Notes: generated by a model from the letters alone, not told the origin. Numbered from the stretch's first letter, positions 35,212 through 46,254 are shown. The stretch is 64,000 bases of DNA from Bostrychus sinensis (GCA_020698575.1 CM036241.1:33787416-33851415); one strand, 5' to 3'. Program-made: numbers and translations.

Positions 35212-35373
35212 TCACAATAAAAGGTTTAAAAAGAAGTCATCTGGTCTTAGTTTTCATCCAAAAGGCTTTCTTAATTCCAAACTGAATTGAATTAAATTGA
35301 GAGAGCCTCTTGGATGAGAGGTGAAACGTCTGCAACAATTCCAGATGATTTCTTTTTAAACCTTTTGTTGTGA
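35212..35373. mobile_element. Hairpin MITE with about 32-bp inverted ends
   Basis: 35212-35244 (begins TCACAATAAAAGGTTTAAAA) and the reverse complement of 35341-35373 agree except at two positions. Inner blocks (CATCCAAAAGGCTTTC and GAGAGCCTCTTGGATG) also pair, so the whole 162-bp element folds on itself. GAGAGGTGAAACGTCTGC is a sequence common in fish repeats of this type. Confidence 0.8.
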
Positions 35374-35777
35374 CACTATTACTAGCTCTATTAATATTGT
35401 GGCTACTATTACCCCTGATTTCCACTGCAGGCTTTGGTGCCACGCACTGTGCTTCAAATACACTTTCTTTCTGGTCAATGACAGTGTTTCCACTGTCAGC
35501 ACCGCTCCACGGCTGCAAACTTCTTGGAGATACGCAGCAGTTCTCTTTTCCCACTCCCAGTTCACGTGAATCTACACAGATCGGTACGTGCCAAACCAGA
35601 TACTCTACAAACATCTGGATTTTCAAAGTATAAAACTACACTGTACACAGAGTACTGAATTTTCATAAAAATATGTATATATATGCATTTGCATATGCAT
35701 GTGTTTGTTAAAATATGTTATGTATGTATATTTCTTATTACAAATATATGATATTCACACCTACTATGACTCTACAC

Positions 35778-37047
35778 CAGTGGTGTCAACCTCAGTTCAT
35801 GGTTCGGGCCGAAATTCAACAATCATAGTAGGTCACGGGCCGAACATGACATAAATAAATTATAGTATAAAAGTAAAAAAAAAAAAAAAAAAAAATAGTA
35901 TTAAAGTGTACATTTAAATTGTATAATTTTTATAGTTATTTTTGGACAAAGGGCACTGTGTAATGTGCTTTGCAGATTTCATTCATTCATTTCATTAAAA
36001 ATGGCATTTATATTTTAGCATAACAAACCTATCAGGTGCTGATATAATACTGTCTCACTTTTTTAAAATTTCATGACAGCAGCTTGTGTCAAAAACATTT
36101 TTAGTGTAGCCCTGCTCAAGGCCAGAAGACCACAAGCATCCAATATATCCAATACTAATAATAGTTTTAAAACACGTTTTATTCCTAGTCTTAATGCTGA
36201 ATTGTGGACAATTAACCTATTTTGTTGTAAAATGCTCAGTCCAGTTTTTTTTAGTAAGCATTTCACATTTGTTGTCTTTTTCACAGACCTGTTGTTGTCT
36301 TTTTGAGACCTGTTGCTTCTATCAAAAATTAGCATTTATTTTTTCTGAAGTGGTAATATATTTTTATCTTGTGACTATAATGTTTAATTTGCTTCTACCA
36401 CTGCATTCTATAATTTTTATACACAGTGTCCCAACATTTAGTTTGAGTCTGTTATAGTTCTGTGAAGACAAGGGGACACAGAACTGTCCCTCTGTCCAGA
36501 GCTGATCAGTGCTGTGTCCTCTGTGAGCTCACAGCAGCTTCACTTTGTGACTTTGCTTTATTAAACCCCCAGCTCTGCTGTGAGACCACACTCCTTTACC
36601 TTCTGTAGCTTCTGCTTTATCCAGCTTTTTGTACTTGTTGTGACTTCTGCTTCAGAGCTGTTCTTTACTGAGCCTGTGGCCACATTAGCTCTACATTAGC
36701 TCCACATTTAGCGCAGCTCTTGAGTCCACAGACAGTCTCTCTTCCTCCAAGTGGATTTAAAAGCCCTGCTCTCACTCTTCACTTTTCCTCTGTTCACTTA
36801 TTTCGGGGTAAAGTCTCTCTGAAGCACGTGCACGGAGCAGCTCTGTTGGAGATGAGACAAGTCATAGCAGCAGCAGGGGAGAAGCGGCGCGCTACGGAGC
36901 TGCTGCAGTGCATTATGGGACTCGTAGTTCTCACGGTAAAAATGCTAAATAGCGATCAAAACCTATTAATTGAAATTAGGAATTGGGCCAGACAGAAAGG
37001 TCTTGTGGGCCGGATTAGGCCCGCGGGCCGTATCTCTGACACCCCTG
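35778..37047. mobile_element. Non-autonomous hAT element, 1.27 kb
   Basis: Starts CAGTGGTGTCAACCTCAG and ends CTCTGACACCCCTG, which are inverted hAT-type ends. It is flanked by CTCTACAC (35770-35777) and TTCTACAC (37048-37055), an 8-bp target duplication with one change. Subterminal GGGCCGAA and GGGCCGGATTAGGCCC blocks are typical. Internal open frames (for example 36720-37139) show no transposase similarity. Confidence 0.88.
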
Positions 37048-37055
37048 TTCTACAC

Positions 37056-38940
37056 AAACGCAACTTCAAACTCTGTGTACTCACCCGTTGTAGAGGAAAA
37101 GTCTGTGAAGGGATGTTCATGACAACAACAACAAAGTGACCTCAAGTTAAACTGTTGTTTTCTGTCCTTCATCTGGTGAATGGAGATTGTTTTGGTTTTG
37201 CTCCTGACTTTATCGTGCAATTTCTCCATTCCCCTCATGCCTCCCCAGCTGCAGCGCTGCGCTGCCATTACAAAACACCTCCAGTGGTCACTACACAACG
37301 CAGTGCTCATGCTTGCAGTGGACATTGTAGGCTACTGCATTACAACTACTACTACCCCTCTTACTGTTACAAAAATTATTGCTTACTGCTACAACAGCTA
37401 CAACAGCTTCATATTACTATCATTATTATCATATACAAATTCAAAGAAAATTATTTAACTAAAAGGTTTTTTTTCATGTAAAATTCACTTGGGTAAAAGT
37501 TTTGAATAATGTACTTAAGAATATATTCTTTAAAAATCTGCTGTTTACACTTCCAGAAACAGTGACACCATGCGACTTGTTGCTTTCGGAAATCATCACC
37601 TCATGTTCAGTTCTCATTAGTAGAGTGGCGGCTCCTACACATCGTCAAAGGGAGACTGTGTTGTTACTGCAGTACTATCAGTAATTAAAAAAGTCCCCTT
37701 GATGTAACCTTTTCACAGCCTCCACTACGACAGGCTCCAGCTTAGGTTATTGCCCTTTGCAAATCTACAAAATGGCCGCATGCAGCCACCTGTGAACTCC
37801 CTGGTGAGCCATTTCCACTTGTACTTAATTAAGAGAGCATCTGAAGGTCTGAGATAGGCTCATGGACTCAGTCAGTTAAAAAAAACACTGCCACTACTTT
37901 CTGAAAAGGTTATCTCCAGATTGACAAAAAAAAATCCATGCATTAAATATCTTATCTCTAAATCTTAAAAGATCTTAAAGAGAGCTCATTCATAATCTGT
38001 TTTTTTTATGACAAGTGGCAAAGAGTGCTATGCAGCAGACTGTGGATAAGGAGACTGTGAAAAGCATTATTGTCCTGAGTCGAGCTGAGGAACACTGGGT
38101 CAAAGCGCAGTCATATTGATTTATTTTCACACTTTAGTTCCGCATAAATGCTGTGTACTTTGCAATCTTTAATTTATGAGGAAAATATATATACACTGAT
38201 AAACACTGAGCTTACTTTTACCACTGTAAAAAAATCTTTGGTGAAATACTGGCAGTTATTAGATAAAAAAATATGGTGACAATATAAAACTTTACAGTAA
38301 ATTACCTTAATTTTTTCCAACACAGTAGCGTAGCACAACAAATTTTTAATTTTTATCAGAAACAGTGACTCAGAAAGACATGGTGAAAAAAGGGATGGAG
38401 TCTTTTCATTTAATGGCAAAGTTTACATTTTGGCAACCACAACGGCCAGTATTTACCGTTAAAAAATCAGGTGAAAGTACAAAACTTTGCCAAAGACTCC
38501 ACCTATAAATAGTCTATAAAAAAATAATGGCTGACTAGCTCTGTGATTGGAATCTTAAGAGTAGTTATCCCAGTGTTGCAAAGGCACTTTTGGTGCTTTT
38601 ACAACCATCTTTGTCCACAATTTAGCAGCAAATGGTGCAGTCACTGTGCAGCTTTTCACTCAAGCAATCACAAGGGAGTCTTTTGGGACTGTGGCAGTCT
38701 GCTGGGGGCTGCAGGGAACCAGGAAACCAGCAGCAGTTAGGGGAACTGATGTAAGACCGTAGAGTGGAAAAGCTACCATCAGGGACCACTTGTTTTCCAG
38801 TGGAACCAGTTCACACCTCTGGACTACTTCCTTCTTTTTAGCAAATTTAGGCTATGCATTTCTACAACCAGATAAGAAAAAAAAAGTAAGTCAGTGTGGT
38901 TTAGACTTTTTATTTTGTCAGTTACATTTTACAGCTGTCA
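37056..38940. other. Non-coding DNA
   Basis: Contains a short ACAACA-rich stretch and, at 37690-37880, unique GC-moderate sequence that could be regulatory. No coding exon recognised. Confidence 0.4.
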
Positions 38941-38954
38941 AGTGCAAAAAGGCC

Positions 38955-39032
38955 TTATGTTTCCACAGCTCTATGTTCCCACGTTTCAAAAAAGAATATA
39001 GGGCTGTGAGAACATAGAGCTGGAACATAGAC
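38955..39032. mobile_element. Small hairpin repeat M, copy 1
   Basis: TTCCACAGCTCTATGTTCCC on the left pairs with GTGAGAACATAGAGCTGG on the right. The same motif pair occurs at 40805-40942, so this is a short inverted-repeat element. Confidence 0.6.
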
Positions 39033-39232
39033 ATGCTCCTAAATGGAGAGCATCCTGTCAGGAAGGGCATCCGGCATAAACCTTTGCCAAATAGAACATA
39101 CAAATCACTGCATGTTAGGAGGCAGATTGTGTGATGTGATGCCACTGGAAGCAAAAAAGCTAAAAAGATGGTTCAAAGGAAAGAATATAAAGCATTTACT
39201 CTGAATTACGAATCTTTGGCTCTCCACCCAAT

Positions 39233-39736
39233 TAGTGATGGGAAGTCTCATTCTTTCCAAAGATTTGGTTCCTTTGGCCTGGTGGGCTCTTACGGTCTCT
39301 TACGGGCTCTTACGGGTGTAGTATCACTCGGAGAATTTTATTTGGACCTTAGTTAACAATTATGAATTATGAGTTTGTATGTTGGTAAACCATTTTTAAT
39401 CAGGGTTTTTGTAAAAGCCTTATTTTTATGCAGTTTGCAAGCACAAACTACAGTTACAAAATTCTCATTTTTGTTGTCTCCAGTATAATCAAAATCTCTG
39501 TCTTCGGAGCCCACCTTACTTCTTTCACATAATGATTTGATCTAGTCTGTCCTCACATGTTATTGACTGCATGCTGTGCCCATCAAAATAAAATTACGCT
39601 CAGCTTGCACAGAGTTTTTGCAGAGCTGCGCGGGAGCAGCTGAAGATTCGGCTCTCATCTATGGGAGTTGGCTCTTCTGATACACCCCAAAGAATTGTCT
39701 CTTAGAGCCGGCTCATTTGCGAATGACCCATCACTA
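39233..39736. mobile_element. Non-autonomous hAT-like element, 504 bp
   Basis: Ends TAGTGATGGG and CCCATCACTA are inverted. Flanks are CACCCAAT (39225-39232) and CACCCAAC (39737-39744), an 8-bp duplication with one change. Inside are three near-direct GGGCTCTTACGG-type units and a GAGCCGGCTC palindrome. Confidence 0.85.
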
Positions 39737-39744
39737 CACCCAAC

Positions 39745-40800
39745 AGGAAATTTGTCACTGGCTACAACCTGAAAATTAACTTAACAAAGACATGCTAATG
39801 TCTGTAGTTCTTCTGCCTCAGTGTCTTATTGTTTGAGACAAAAGTGAAAGTCTGCTATTATAATAATATCTTTGCCCAACAGCGTGAAAGTAAATCAAAT
39901 TTGCATATATCTTTATTTGGCACAGCTTGGTCAGGAATAGCCTACTTTGCTTCTCACTCAGCTCACAATGTTTTTACTTGTAGTGTGTGGAGCAGTCATT
40001 CATTCTAGGGGCTTTCCATTTCCTCCCATATTTCCTTTGTTGTTTACAGTGCTTGGAGAGAACAGGAACACTTGAAAGTCACCAGACAAGCAGTCGTTCT
40101 AGTGGGAATTCTCAGCAGCCATTTGCAATATATCATCAGTCTGGGTTGTATTGTAGCACAGCCCTGATGATGTCTCTAATTCACCACTTTCTATTACCAA
40201 TTTCTATTTATGCTTCATTGACTCACCACTGGCTTCTTATTTTGCTGCCACCTCAGTGTCACCCAAGAACCTCATGTCACATCCCTCAGCAGCACATCAC
40301 CTGTGCACTCATTAATGTACACCCTGCCAGTGTGGTCGCTATAGCAACAGAAACAAGGAACAAAATGAGCCCCCCGCTTCGCACAAAGTCTGGAGGCAAA
40401 GTGAAGTTGTGCAGCAGCAGTGGACTTGTTGCTTGATAGTGTTTCGTTAGTCCTTGACACGTTTGTTGTCCAATGTTTTCACTCAGGAATTTGCACCCCT
40501 TGAGAAATGTAGACAAAATTAACTGTGATTGTTGTTCAATTGATTTTCAGCAGTTACAATCAGTGGCCACCCTCTAATCAATGAGCAACAGCAGAGCTTA
40601 ACACACTGCTTTTAATCTTGTGTCTGTAATTACCACAGTGAGGAACTGTCTGTGTACTTGCAATGACCACCATAAAAAGAACTTTCAAAGTAGCTGAAAA
40701 GTGCGACAGACACTGACATAGTAAACTACAACTGTACTGTAACTGCTGTAACAAAGATGACATCGTCCTATAGCCTGATCATTGCCATGCTCACTCCTGG
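39745..40800. other. Non-coding DNA
   Basis: A 149-codon frame at 39987-40436 has no recognisable domain, biased composition and no splice or promoter support; not called as a gene. Confidence 0.5.
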
Positions 40801-40804
40801 GAGT

Positions 40805-40942
40805 GTGTTTCTATGTTCCCACAGCTCTACATAGCCATATTTCTAAGATTATTTTTTAGTAAATGGTGCATGTGTATCCCCATCCTAACTCTACCAACTT
40901 AAAATTGTAGGGACATAGAGCAGTGAGAACACAGAGCTGACC
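40805..40942. mobile_element. Small hairpin repeat M, copy 2
   Basis: TTTCTATGTTCCCACAGCTC on the left pairs with GGGACATAGAGCAGTGAGAA on the right. Longer spacer than in copy 1. Confidence 0.6.
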
Positions 40943-40944
40943 CC

Positions 40945-42053
40945 CCCAGTGACCTATTTCTTAGTCTGGAATATGAATATGTAAACTGTAATGCTTCCTC
41001 CTTCTCTATGACATTTACTTTCCAAGTGCTCCAAGTTTAAAAAAACACAAATCTGTCTACATCAGTGTACAAACCCATGAACTTATATGTGTTCTTTGGA
41101 AAAAAATAGATTTGCTTATTTAATTTACTGCTAGGTTGCCATGCAACTAGAGTTGAAGCAGCACAAAGGTGTTGGACACATGGGGAAAGCAACTGATTAG
41201 AATAAAAAACATACATGCAAAAAAATGGCTGATCAAGTGTCTCTACTGAAAGGACAGACTTTGTGTTTACACCCAGAAGCTGTACTACACTTAGATCTTA
41301 TGATGACTGCTTTATACACTTATAAAATAAGCTTTAACATGATTGATTCTGTATACAAAAAATGGTTGTAAAATGTGCATTTATTTGTTGTGTTTTATAA
41401 CACACAGTTATATAACTGTTTCATTTGTGCACTGGTTTATTACATGCATGCCTCATTGTTCATTCTTAACATCTGTTGGGATAATCGTATGTGTTCTGTT
41501 TTAAAGTTATTCATGATGAGAAAATTGAAGTAGTCATCACATTGCTGGAAGCCTTTAGTGTTTAAATATGATCCTTTGGCAGTAAAGGCATGTTGAATAA
41601 ATTATGTTTTTAAGGCAGCTGCCTGGGCAGCGATCATAACCAGTTTTGTACAAGTTGCAGAATGTGTTGTTTCACTGATCCACTGAGGGGCCTGTTGATT
41701 GCTTGGAGTGCTGATTACTTAGCCCCATTTGTTTGGCTATTCCCATGAGCTGTAGAAGATATTAGTGATGGGCTATTGTGCTGGACTGCTCTTCTGACAG
41801 CTTGTACACTGGCCCGGGCTGCTGCCCAGCCAAAGTGGTAATCAGAGACACTGATAATAGACAGAGCAAGGCTGCAATGATGCATAATGTAGCATCTGGA
41901 CAACCCACAGAGACTATAGCTTTCAGATATTCAGCAGATAAAACATAAACTTTGCTCTCTGCTTATGACTTTTTTTCTATTCCAAGTTAGGTTGACATGT
42001 TTGAGAAAAGTTTTTGTGTCTCATCTGTCTGCCTTGTGTTTTTGTCTCCACAG
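40945..42053. other. Sequence upstream of the gpr22 coding exon
   Basis: No repeats recognised. The stretch 41560-41940 is GC-moderate and unique-looking and could be regulatory. The end is a strong acceptor: a long pyrimidine-rich tract then CTCCACAG ending at 42053. Confidence 0.4.
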
Positions 42054-42079
42054 CACCGTGTCCAAGCTGCTACTCATCC

Positions 42080-42162
42080 ATGCATCATGGATGCTCACCC
42101 TGGTGCATCTCAGGATCACCTCAACTGTGTGACAAGTGCAATATATGAGCTCTGAGAGGTAA
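42080..42162 (+). promoter_or_regulatory. Cluster of four upstream ORFs in the gpr22 leader
   Basis: Four ATGs precede the main start within the coding exon's leader: 42080 (22 codons, stop 42146-42148), 42087 (22 codons, stop 42153-42155), 42091 (13 codons) and 42145 (five codons, stop 42160-42162). All end before the main ATG at 42165. Such clusters usually lower translation of the main frame. Confidence 0.6.
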
Positions 42163-42164
42163 AC

Positions 42165-43682
42165 ATGGAGACTGACAGCTACACCTCCGGCCTGGCCACC
42201 ACGGACTGGGCGGGGACAGTGGAAATCCTTCAGGAGCAGATGGGAGAGGGCTCAGCCAATAGCTCTCCATCCTGGTACATGCCATACTCTCTGGGCTTTC
42301 AAGTGTCCCTCACTGCATTCCTCATGGTGGAGCTAGTCCTCGGCTTCAGCAGTAATCTGACAGTGCTGGTGCTCTACTGCTCCCAGTCCAACTTAGTGGA
42401 CTCAGTGAGCAACATGGTGACTGTGAGTCTTCATGTGTTGGATGTGGTGGTGTGTGTGCTGTGTCTGCCCCTCACTCTCATGGTTGTCCTGCTGCCACAA
42501 GGAACTAACCTGGAAACCCTGTGCTGCTTCCATGAGGCCTGTGTCACCTTCGCCAGCGTAGCCACAGCCATAAACATCCTGGTTATCAGCCTGGACCGGT
42601 ATGATATATCTGTACGCCCAGCTAACAGGCTGCTAACCACTCGAAGAGCAGCGCTCCTGCTGGCTGCAGTGTGGGTTACCTCTGTAGCTGTGTTTTTTAT
42701 CCCTTTTTTTGAAATGCAGTGGATGAGTGAGGAGCAGGAGGACAAGGAACAGGAGGTAGCCTTGTCATTATCTAGCATGGATGTGCCAGCTTGGCGTAAT
42801 AGGACGCTGCTGTGTGTTGGTGTGCAGGGCTACCACACAGGACTAGGTACGTACCACCTCATCCTACAGGTGCCCATCTTCTTCACCACAGTGGGAGTCA
42901 TGCTGTTCACCTACTCTCGAATACTGAGGGCTTTAAACATACGCATTGGCTCTCACATGAAGAACCAGCGCTTCAGGGGCCCACACTGCAGGGGGCGCAT
43001 CATAGGACAGAAAACAGAACAGAGTAAAAGAAAGGTGGGACTGAAACAGGTAGACAGTGAGGTGGCAGGAGGGGAGCACTGCACCACAGATGGGACCAAA
43101 CAACACAGCCACCCTCCACTCATCCCGTCGCCGTCCCCCACCCCCACGGCTACCTCTCCCCCGGCCCTGTCCTCCACCGCCCCACTGGTCGCCTCTGCCA
43201 AAAGTAGCGCTATGCCAATGGCTACCACAATGGGAGTCCAGGCCTCGGTATCCGCTATCATTGCCCTGCGACGAGCAGTGAGGCGGCACAGAGATAGACG
43301 AGAGCGGCAGAGGCGTGTCTTCAAAATGTCTCTCATAATCATCACCACATTCCTGGGGTGCTGGGCCCCGCTGTCTGTGACAAATGTACTCATTCTGGGC
43401 ATTGGGCCCAGCGATGCCCTGGTCAGCCTACGTCTCTGGTTTCTAGCACTGGCCTATGGCACCACAGTGTCCCACCCTATGCTCTATGCTTTCACTCGAC
43501 AGAAGCTACGTCGTGCGCTTCGGGCAAAGGTTAAAAAGAGGGTAGTGTCACTGCTCCAAGTGGACCCGTCTCCAGGGGGCACTGTCATACACAACTCTTG
43601 GGTGGAGAACAGGAAAACCAACCGGCAGGTGCGTCTGGAGGCGAGTGAGGGCACAGACCGCTGTCTAGCAGAGGCTGTGTGA
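42165..43682 (+). CDS. gpr22: Orphan class A GPCR of the GPR22 family
   Basis: Orphan rhodopsin-like receptor; mammalian GPR22 is expressed in brain and heart (family knowledge). Single-exon frame of 505 residues. Seven hydrophobic segments lie at about 43-71, 80-108, 117-145, 161-182, 229-253, 386-411 and 420-443. Diagnostic features are YSLGFQVSLTAFLMVE before and in TM1, LDRYDISVRPANR after TM3, IIALRRAVRRHRDRRERQ before TM6, CWAP in TM6, SHPMLYAF in place of NPxxY in TM7, and VIHNSW in the tail. The third intracellular loop carries a Pro/Ser/Thr-rich insert (about 305-355), explaining the extra length over the 433 residues of human GPR22. The start follows AAAC and precedes G, a good context. 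Fish have more than one gpr22 copy; which paralogue this is cannot be told here. Confidence 0.93.
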   Translation: METDSYTSGLATTDWAGTVEILQEQMGEGSANSSPSWYMPYSLGFQVSLTAFLMVELVLGFSSNLTVLVLYCSQSNLVDSVSNMVTVSLHVLDVVVCVLCLPLTLMVVLLPQGTNLETLCCFHEACVTFASVATAINILVISLDRYDISVRPANRLLTTRRAALLLAAVWVTSVAVFFIPFFEMQWMSEEQEDKEQEVALSLSSMDVPAWRNRTLLCVGVQGYHTGLGTYHLILQVPIFFTTVGVMLFTYSRILRALNIRIGSHMKNQRFRGPHCRGRIIGQKTEQSKRKVGLKQVDSEVAGGEHCTTDGTKQHSHPPLIPSPSPTPTATSPPALSSTAPLVASAKSSAMPMATTMGVQASVSAIIALRRAVRRHRDRRERQRRVFKMSLIIITTFLGCWAPLSVTNVLILGIGPSDALVSLRLWFLALAYGTTVSHPMLYAFTRQKLRRALRAKVKKRVVSLLQVDPSPGGTVIHNSWVENRKTNRQVRLEASEGTDRCLAEAV

Positions 43683-44972
43683 GGCTGGCCATGTATAATT
43701 AATACCAAAAGAAGTCACAGGTGTGTTCCTATGTGAAACTCACTGGTGCATGAAGCTGTTTCTACTTGTGAGTGGTGTTTTATTTCACCACCAGCAGAAA
43801 CGCCATGCTCACACACTCTCATGTCAGGCAGAGAAAGCAGGATGCACCCTTCACTCTGAACAGGACAGGCCCAACTGAGACAAATCATACAACAACTGTA
43901 CTCCGTCCTGTCATAGGTCTGTTTACATACAGAGCTGATGTATGTATGATGAAGAGTTCTCATGGTGCTGCTTACATAACTGCTGCATGTTTCGCAAGCA
44001 GATGATCTGATCTGCCACCTACTCAAATGCTCCAAGGCAGCTTAAATACATTTAACATCTTAATACACTAAAAACACTAATACTAAATATGTGTTCAATG
44101 TTATTTCTGCCTTATTATTCTCTGGATTATTGCAATGGTACAGTATGTTGTGTACTTAAAGGAAAAACAAGAGAGGTTGGCTATAGGGTACTCCTTAGAG
44201 ATCATGTGTAATGATGATGTGCTAATTTAACATAGTTAGATGGGCTCACAGGTAGTGTGGAGTCTACTGTCAACACTGAATTAAAATAGCCTTTAGTTGG
44301 TTTATGGTAAAGTTACAGTGTTTTTGACACAGCTCCTGTGTGTACAGTAACTGCACTGCTTACCAGCTCTTAACTGATACTAAATGGTGTTATTATTATT
44401 TCACCAATTTTACTAGTTACAGATAGCAAACAAAGACCCCCTTTCCCAGAAAACACCATCAAATAAGCTAAATATGTTGTGCACTCTGTGGTTTGGCATT
44501 TTGGCATGCTATTATTAATGTTCATCCTGTATATATGAAGTAAAACTGAATATTTAACTGATGACAGAAAACCTCATTTTTCTAAAAGAGATTACAGACA
44601 GCTTTATACTAGAGGAGTGCACCACCCATCTGTGAGTGGTCCCAAGAGTCTTTTCAGCCTCTGTGTCCAGCAGTAATCACTCAGTCCAGCACTGATCGAT
44701 TGGTAGGGTTTTATTAGGACTAGTCTGTAATGTGCACTTAGTTTTACCACACTGTATATTCACTGTTCCTATGCTGTATGTTGTACATGCACCAGGGCTC
44801 ATTTTAGAGGCCATGTGCTTTTTCACACAGTTAATAAAGCATTCCTGAATGTATATTACATAAAAAGTTATGTATGTAAATCTGTACAAAAATATATGCT
44901 ACATTTTTCTTCATTGTGTTGTTTTTAATTGAATGTATCACAATGCAAAGTTGTATGGATTCAATAAATAAA
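43683..44972 (+). other. gpr22 3' untranslated region
   Basis: AT-rich, non-repetitive sequence running from the stop to overlapping AATAAA signals at 44963-44968 and 44967-44972. Length of about 1.3 kb is inferred from that signal. Confidence 0.5.
44963..44972 (+). terminator. Polyadenylation signals of gpr22
   Basis: Two overlapping AATAAA hexamers (AATAAATAAA). Confidence 0.5.
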
Positions 44973-44974
44973 AT

Positions 44975-45810
44975 ATATTGTTATTCATTAAATATCATCA
45001 AGCTCTGTGGGTTTATTAAAAGCCATAGGTAATTGTAGAAATTCATCTAAAAGCCCAGGGTATGGGGTTATTTCTGTCCCACTGATCATGCGCGTAGATG
45101 TTATAGCTGCATTTTTTCCATAAAGAACTTAAAGTTAAGAGGAGACCTGCTGTGAGGAAAGCAGCATGAGGACAAGCAGCGTACTGTGCACATAACTCAC
45201 ATGATTGCCCCTTAGTACGCCGGCACACAGAATGATATGGTGCTTAACAAAATAACATCATGACTTCTGGACATAACCATACGCAAATGCATTCAGTAGT
45301 GTTCTCTTTGGTCTGTATAAATCTTCACATTGTCTATGATATACAGCGTTTGTGTCAGGACAATTAAAAGCAGCCAATAATAAAGTGAGTAGGAGGTGCT
45401 ATTTGTAGCATTGTCTTTTCACTGTTGGTATGGTAAACTCACAACTTCACAGCAGATCTCACTGTACCAGCAAATGTTAGCCTGCCCTCTCAGTGGGATG
45501 CTTTACGTAGGCCTAATGTAGGTGCCCTTTGTAGGTAAAATCCATAACCTACCTGGATGTGGTCATGCCATGCTCCTCTTATTGATCCACTCTGAGCAAA
45601 CTTATTAAAAACTTACTTACATATTGTTGCCTGTGTGGGCTTTTGGTTGTGTGGGTGGGAGGTATAGGCAACCTCAGACCTCTGCTAAAAAGAAAAAAAA
45701 AGTTATATATGTGGGAAGAGGCCTGCAGGGCAAAGTCATTTAGCAGCACTCACTATTGTCAGATCTGATCTAGCCTTATCATTTACAGTAGGCCACGTAA
45801 AAGGGAATAA
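44975..45810. other. Intergenic DNA between gpr22 and the tRNA
   Basis: No gene or recognised repeat. Confidence 0.5.
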
Positions 45811-45811
45811 A

Positions 45812-45898
45812 GTAACATGCATACCTAATAACAGCAGCATAGTAAATGCTGCTGTTATTAGGTATGCATGTTACAGCAGCATAGTAAATGCTGCTGTA
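45812..45898. repeat. Perfect-arm hairpin followed by a duplicate of its core
   Basis: Arms 45812-45840 and 45846-45874 are exact reverse complements (29 bases) around the loop AGTAA. The central part of this hairpin is repeated at 45873-45897, with an 11-base-arm hairpin and the same AGTAA loop at 45872-45898. Confidence 0.95.
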
Positions 45899-46166
45899 CC
45901 CAGAGCTGTTTTTTTTTTTTTTTTCATTTGTAGAGGATTTAAGGCTAGGCTATATCTTTATGAAAAAACATAAGCAAAAAAGACAGATGAGCAAAGCTTT
46001 ACACTAAAATGCTCGCAGGAGTAGTCTGTGAGCTTACTCTTTTCCGCGCAACACAAGCTTTTCTAGATACAGTTGATCTGGGGTCTTCTCAATCCACACA
46101 CAAACCCCACCTGCCCCCTTCTGGCCAGGTTATGAAATTGCAATAGTCACTGTTGCCATTCGTACA

Positions 46167-46239
46167 GCCGAAATAGCTCAGTTGGGAGAGCGTTAGACTG
46201 AAGATCTAAAGGTCCCTGGTTCGATCCCGGGTTTCGGCA
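46167..46239 (+). tRNA. tRNA-Phe (anticodon GAA)
   Basis: A 73-base cloverleaf: acceptor stem GCCGAAA/TTTCGGC, D-arm GCTC...GAGC, anticodon stem TTAGA/TCTAA with GAA at 46200-46202, and T-arm with intact box B GGTTCGATCCC (46218-46228). Discriminator base A; no encoded CCA and no intron, as for eukaryotic nuclear tRNA-Phe. A TTTT run at 46255-46258 can serve as Pol III terminator. Intact promoter boxes suggest a working gene. Confidence 0.97.
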
Positions 46240-46254
46240 GTGGCAATTCGGCGC

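Noticed and set aside
36720..37139. 139-codon frame in the hAT element
   Set aside because: Runs across the element's right end into flanking DNA and has no transposase motifs.
39987..40436. 149-codon plus-strand frame
   Set aside because: Odd composition, no recognisable family, no promoter or splice support, and it lies among repeats.
42953..43402. 149-codon and 118-codon minus-strand frames inside gpr22
   Set aside because: Antisense shadows of a GC-rich, proline-rich coding segment; the plus strand is a clear receptor.
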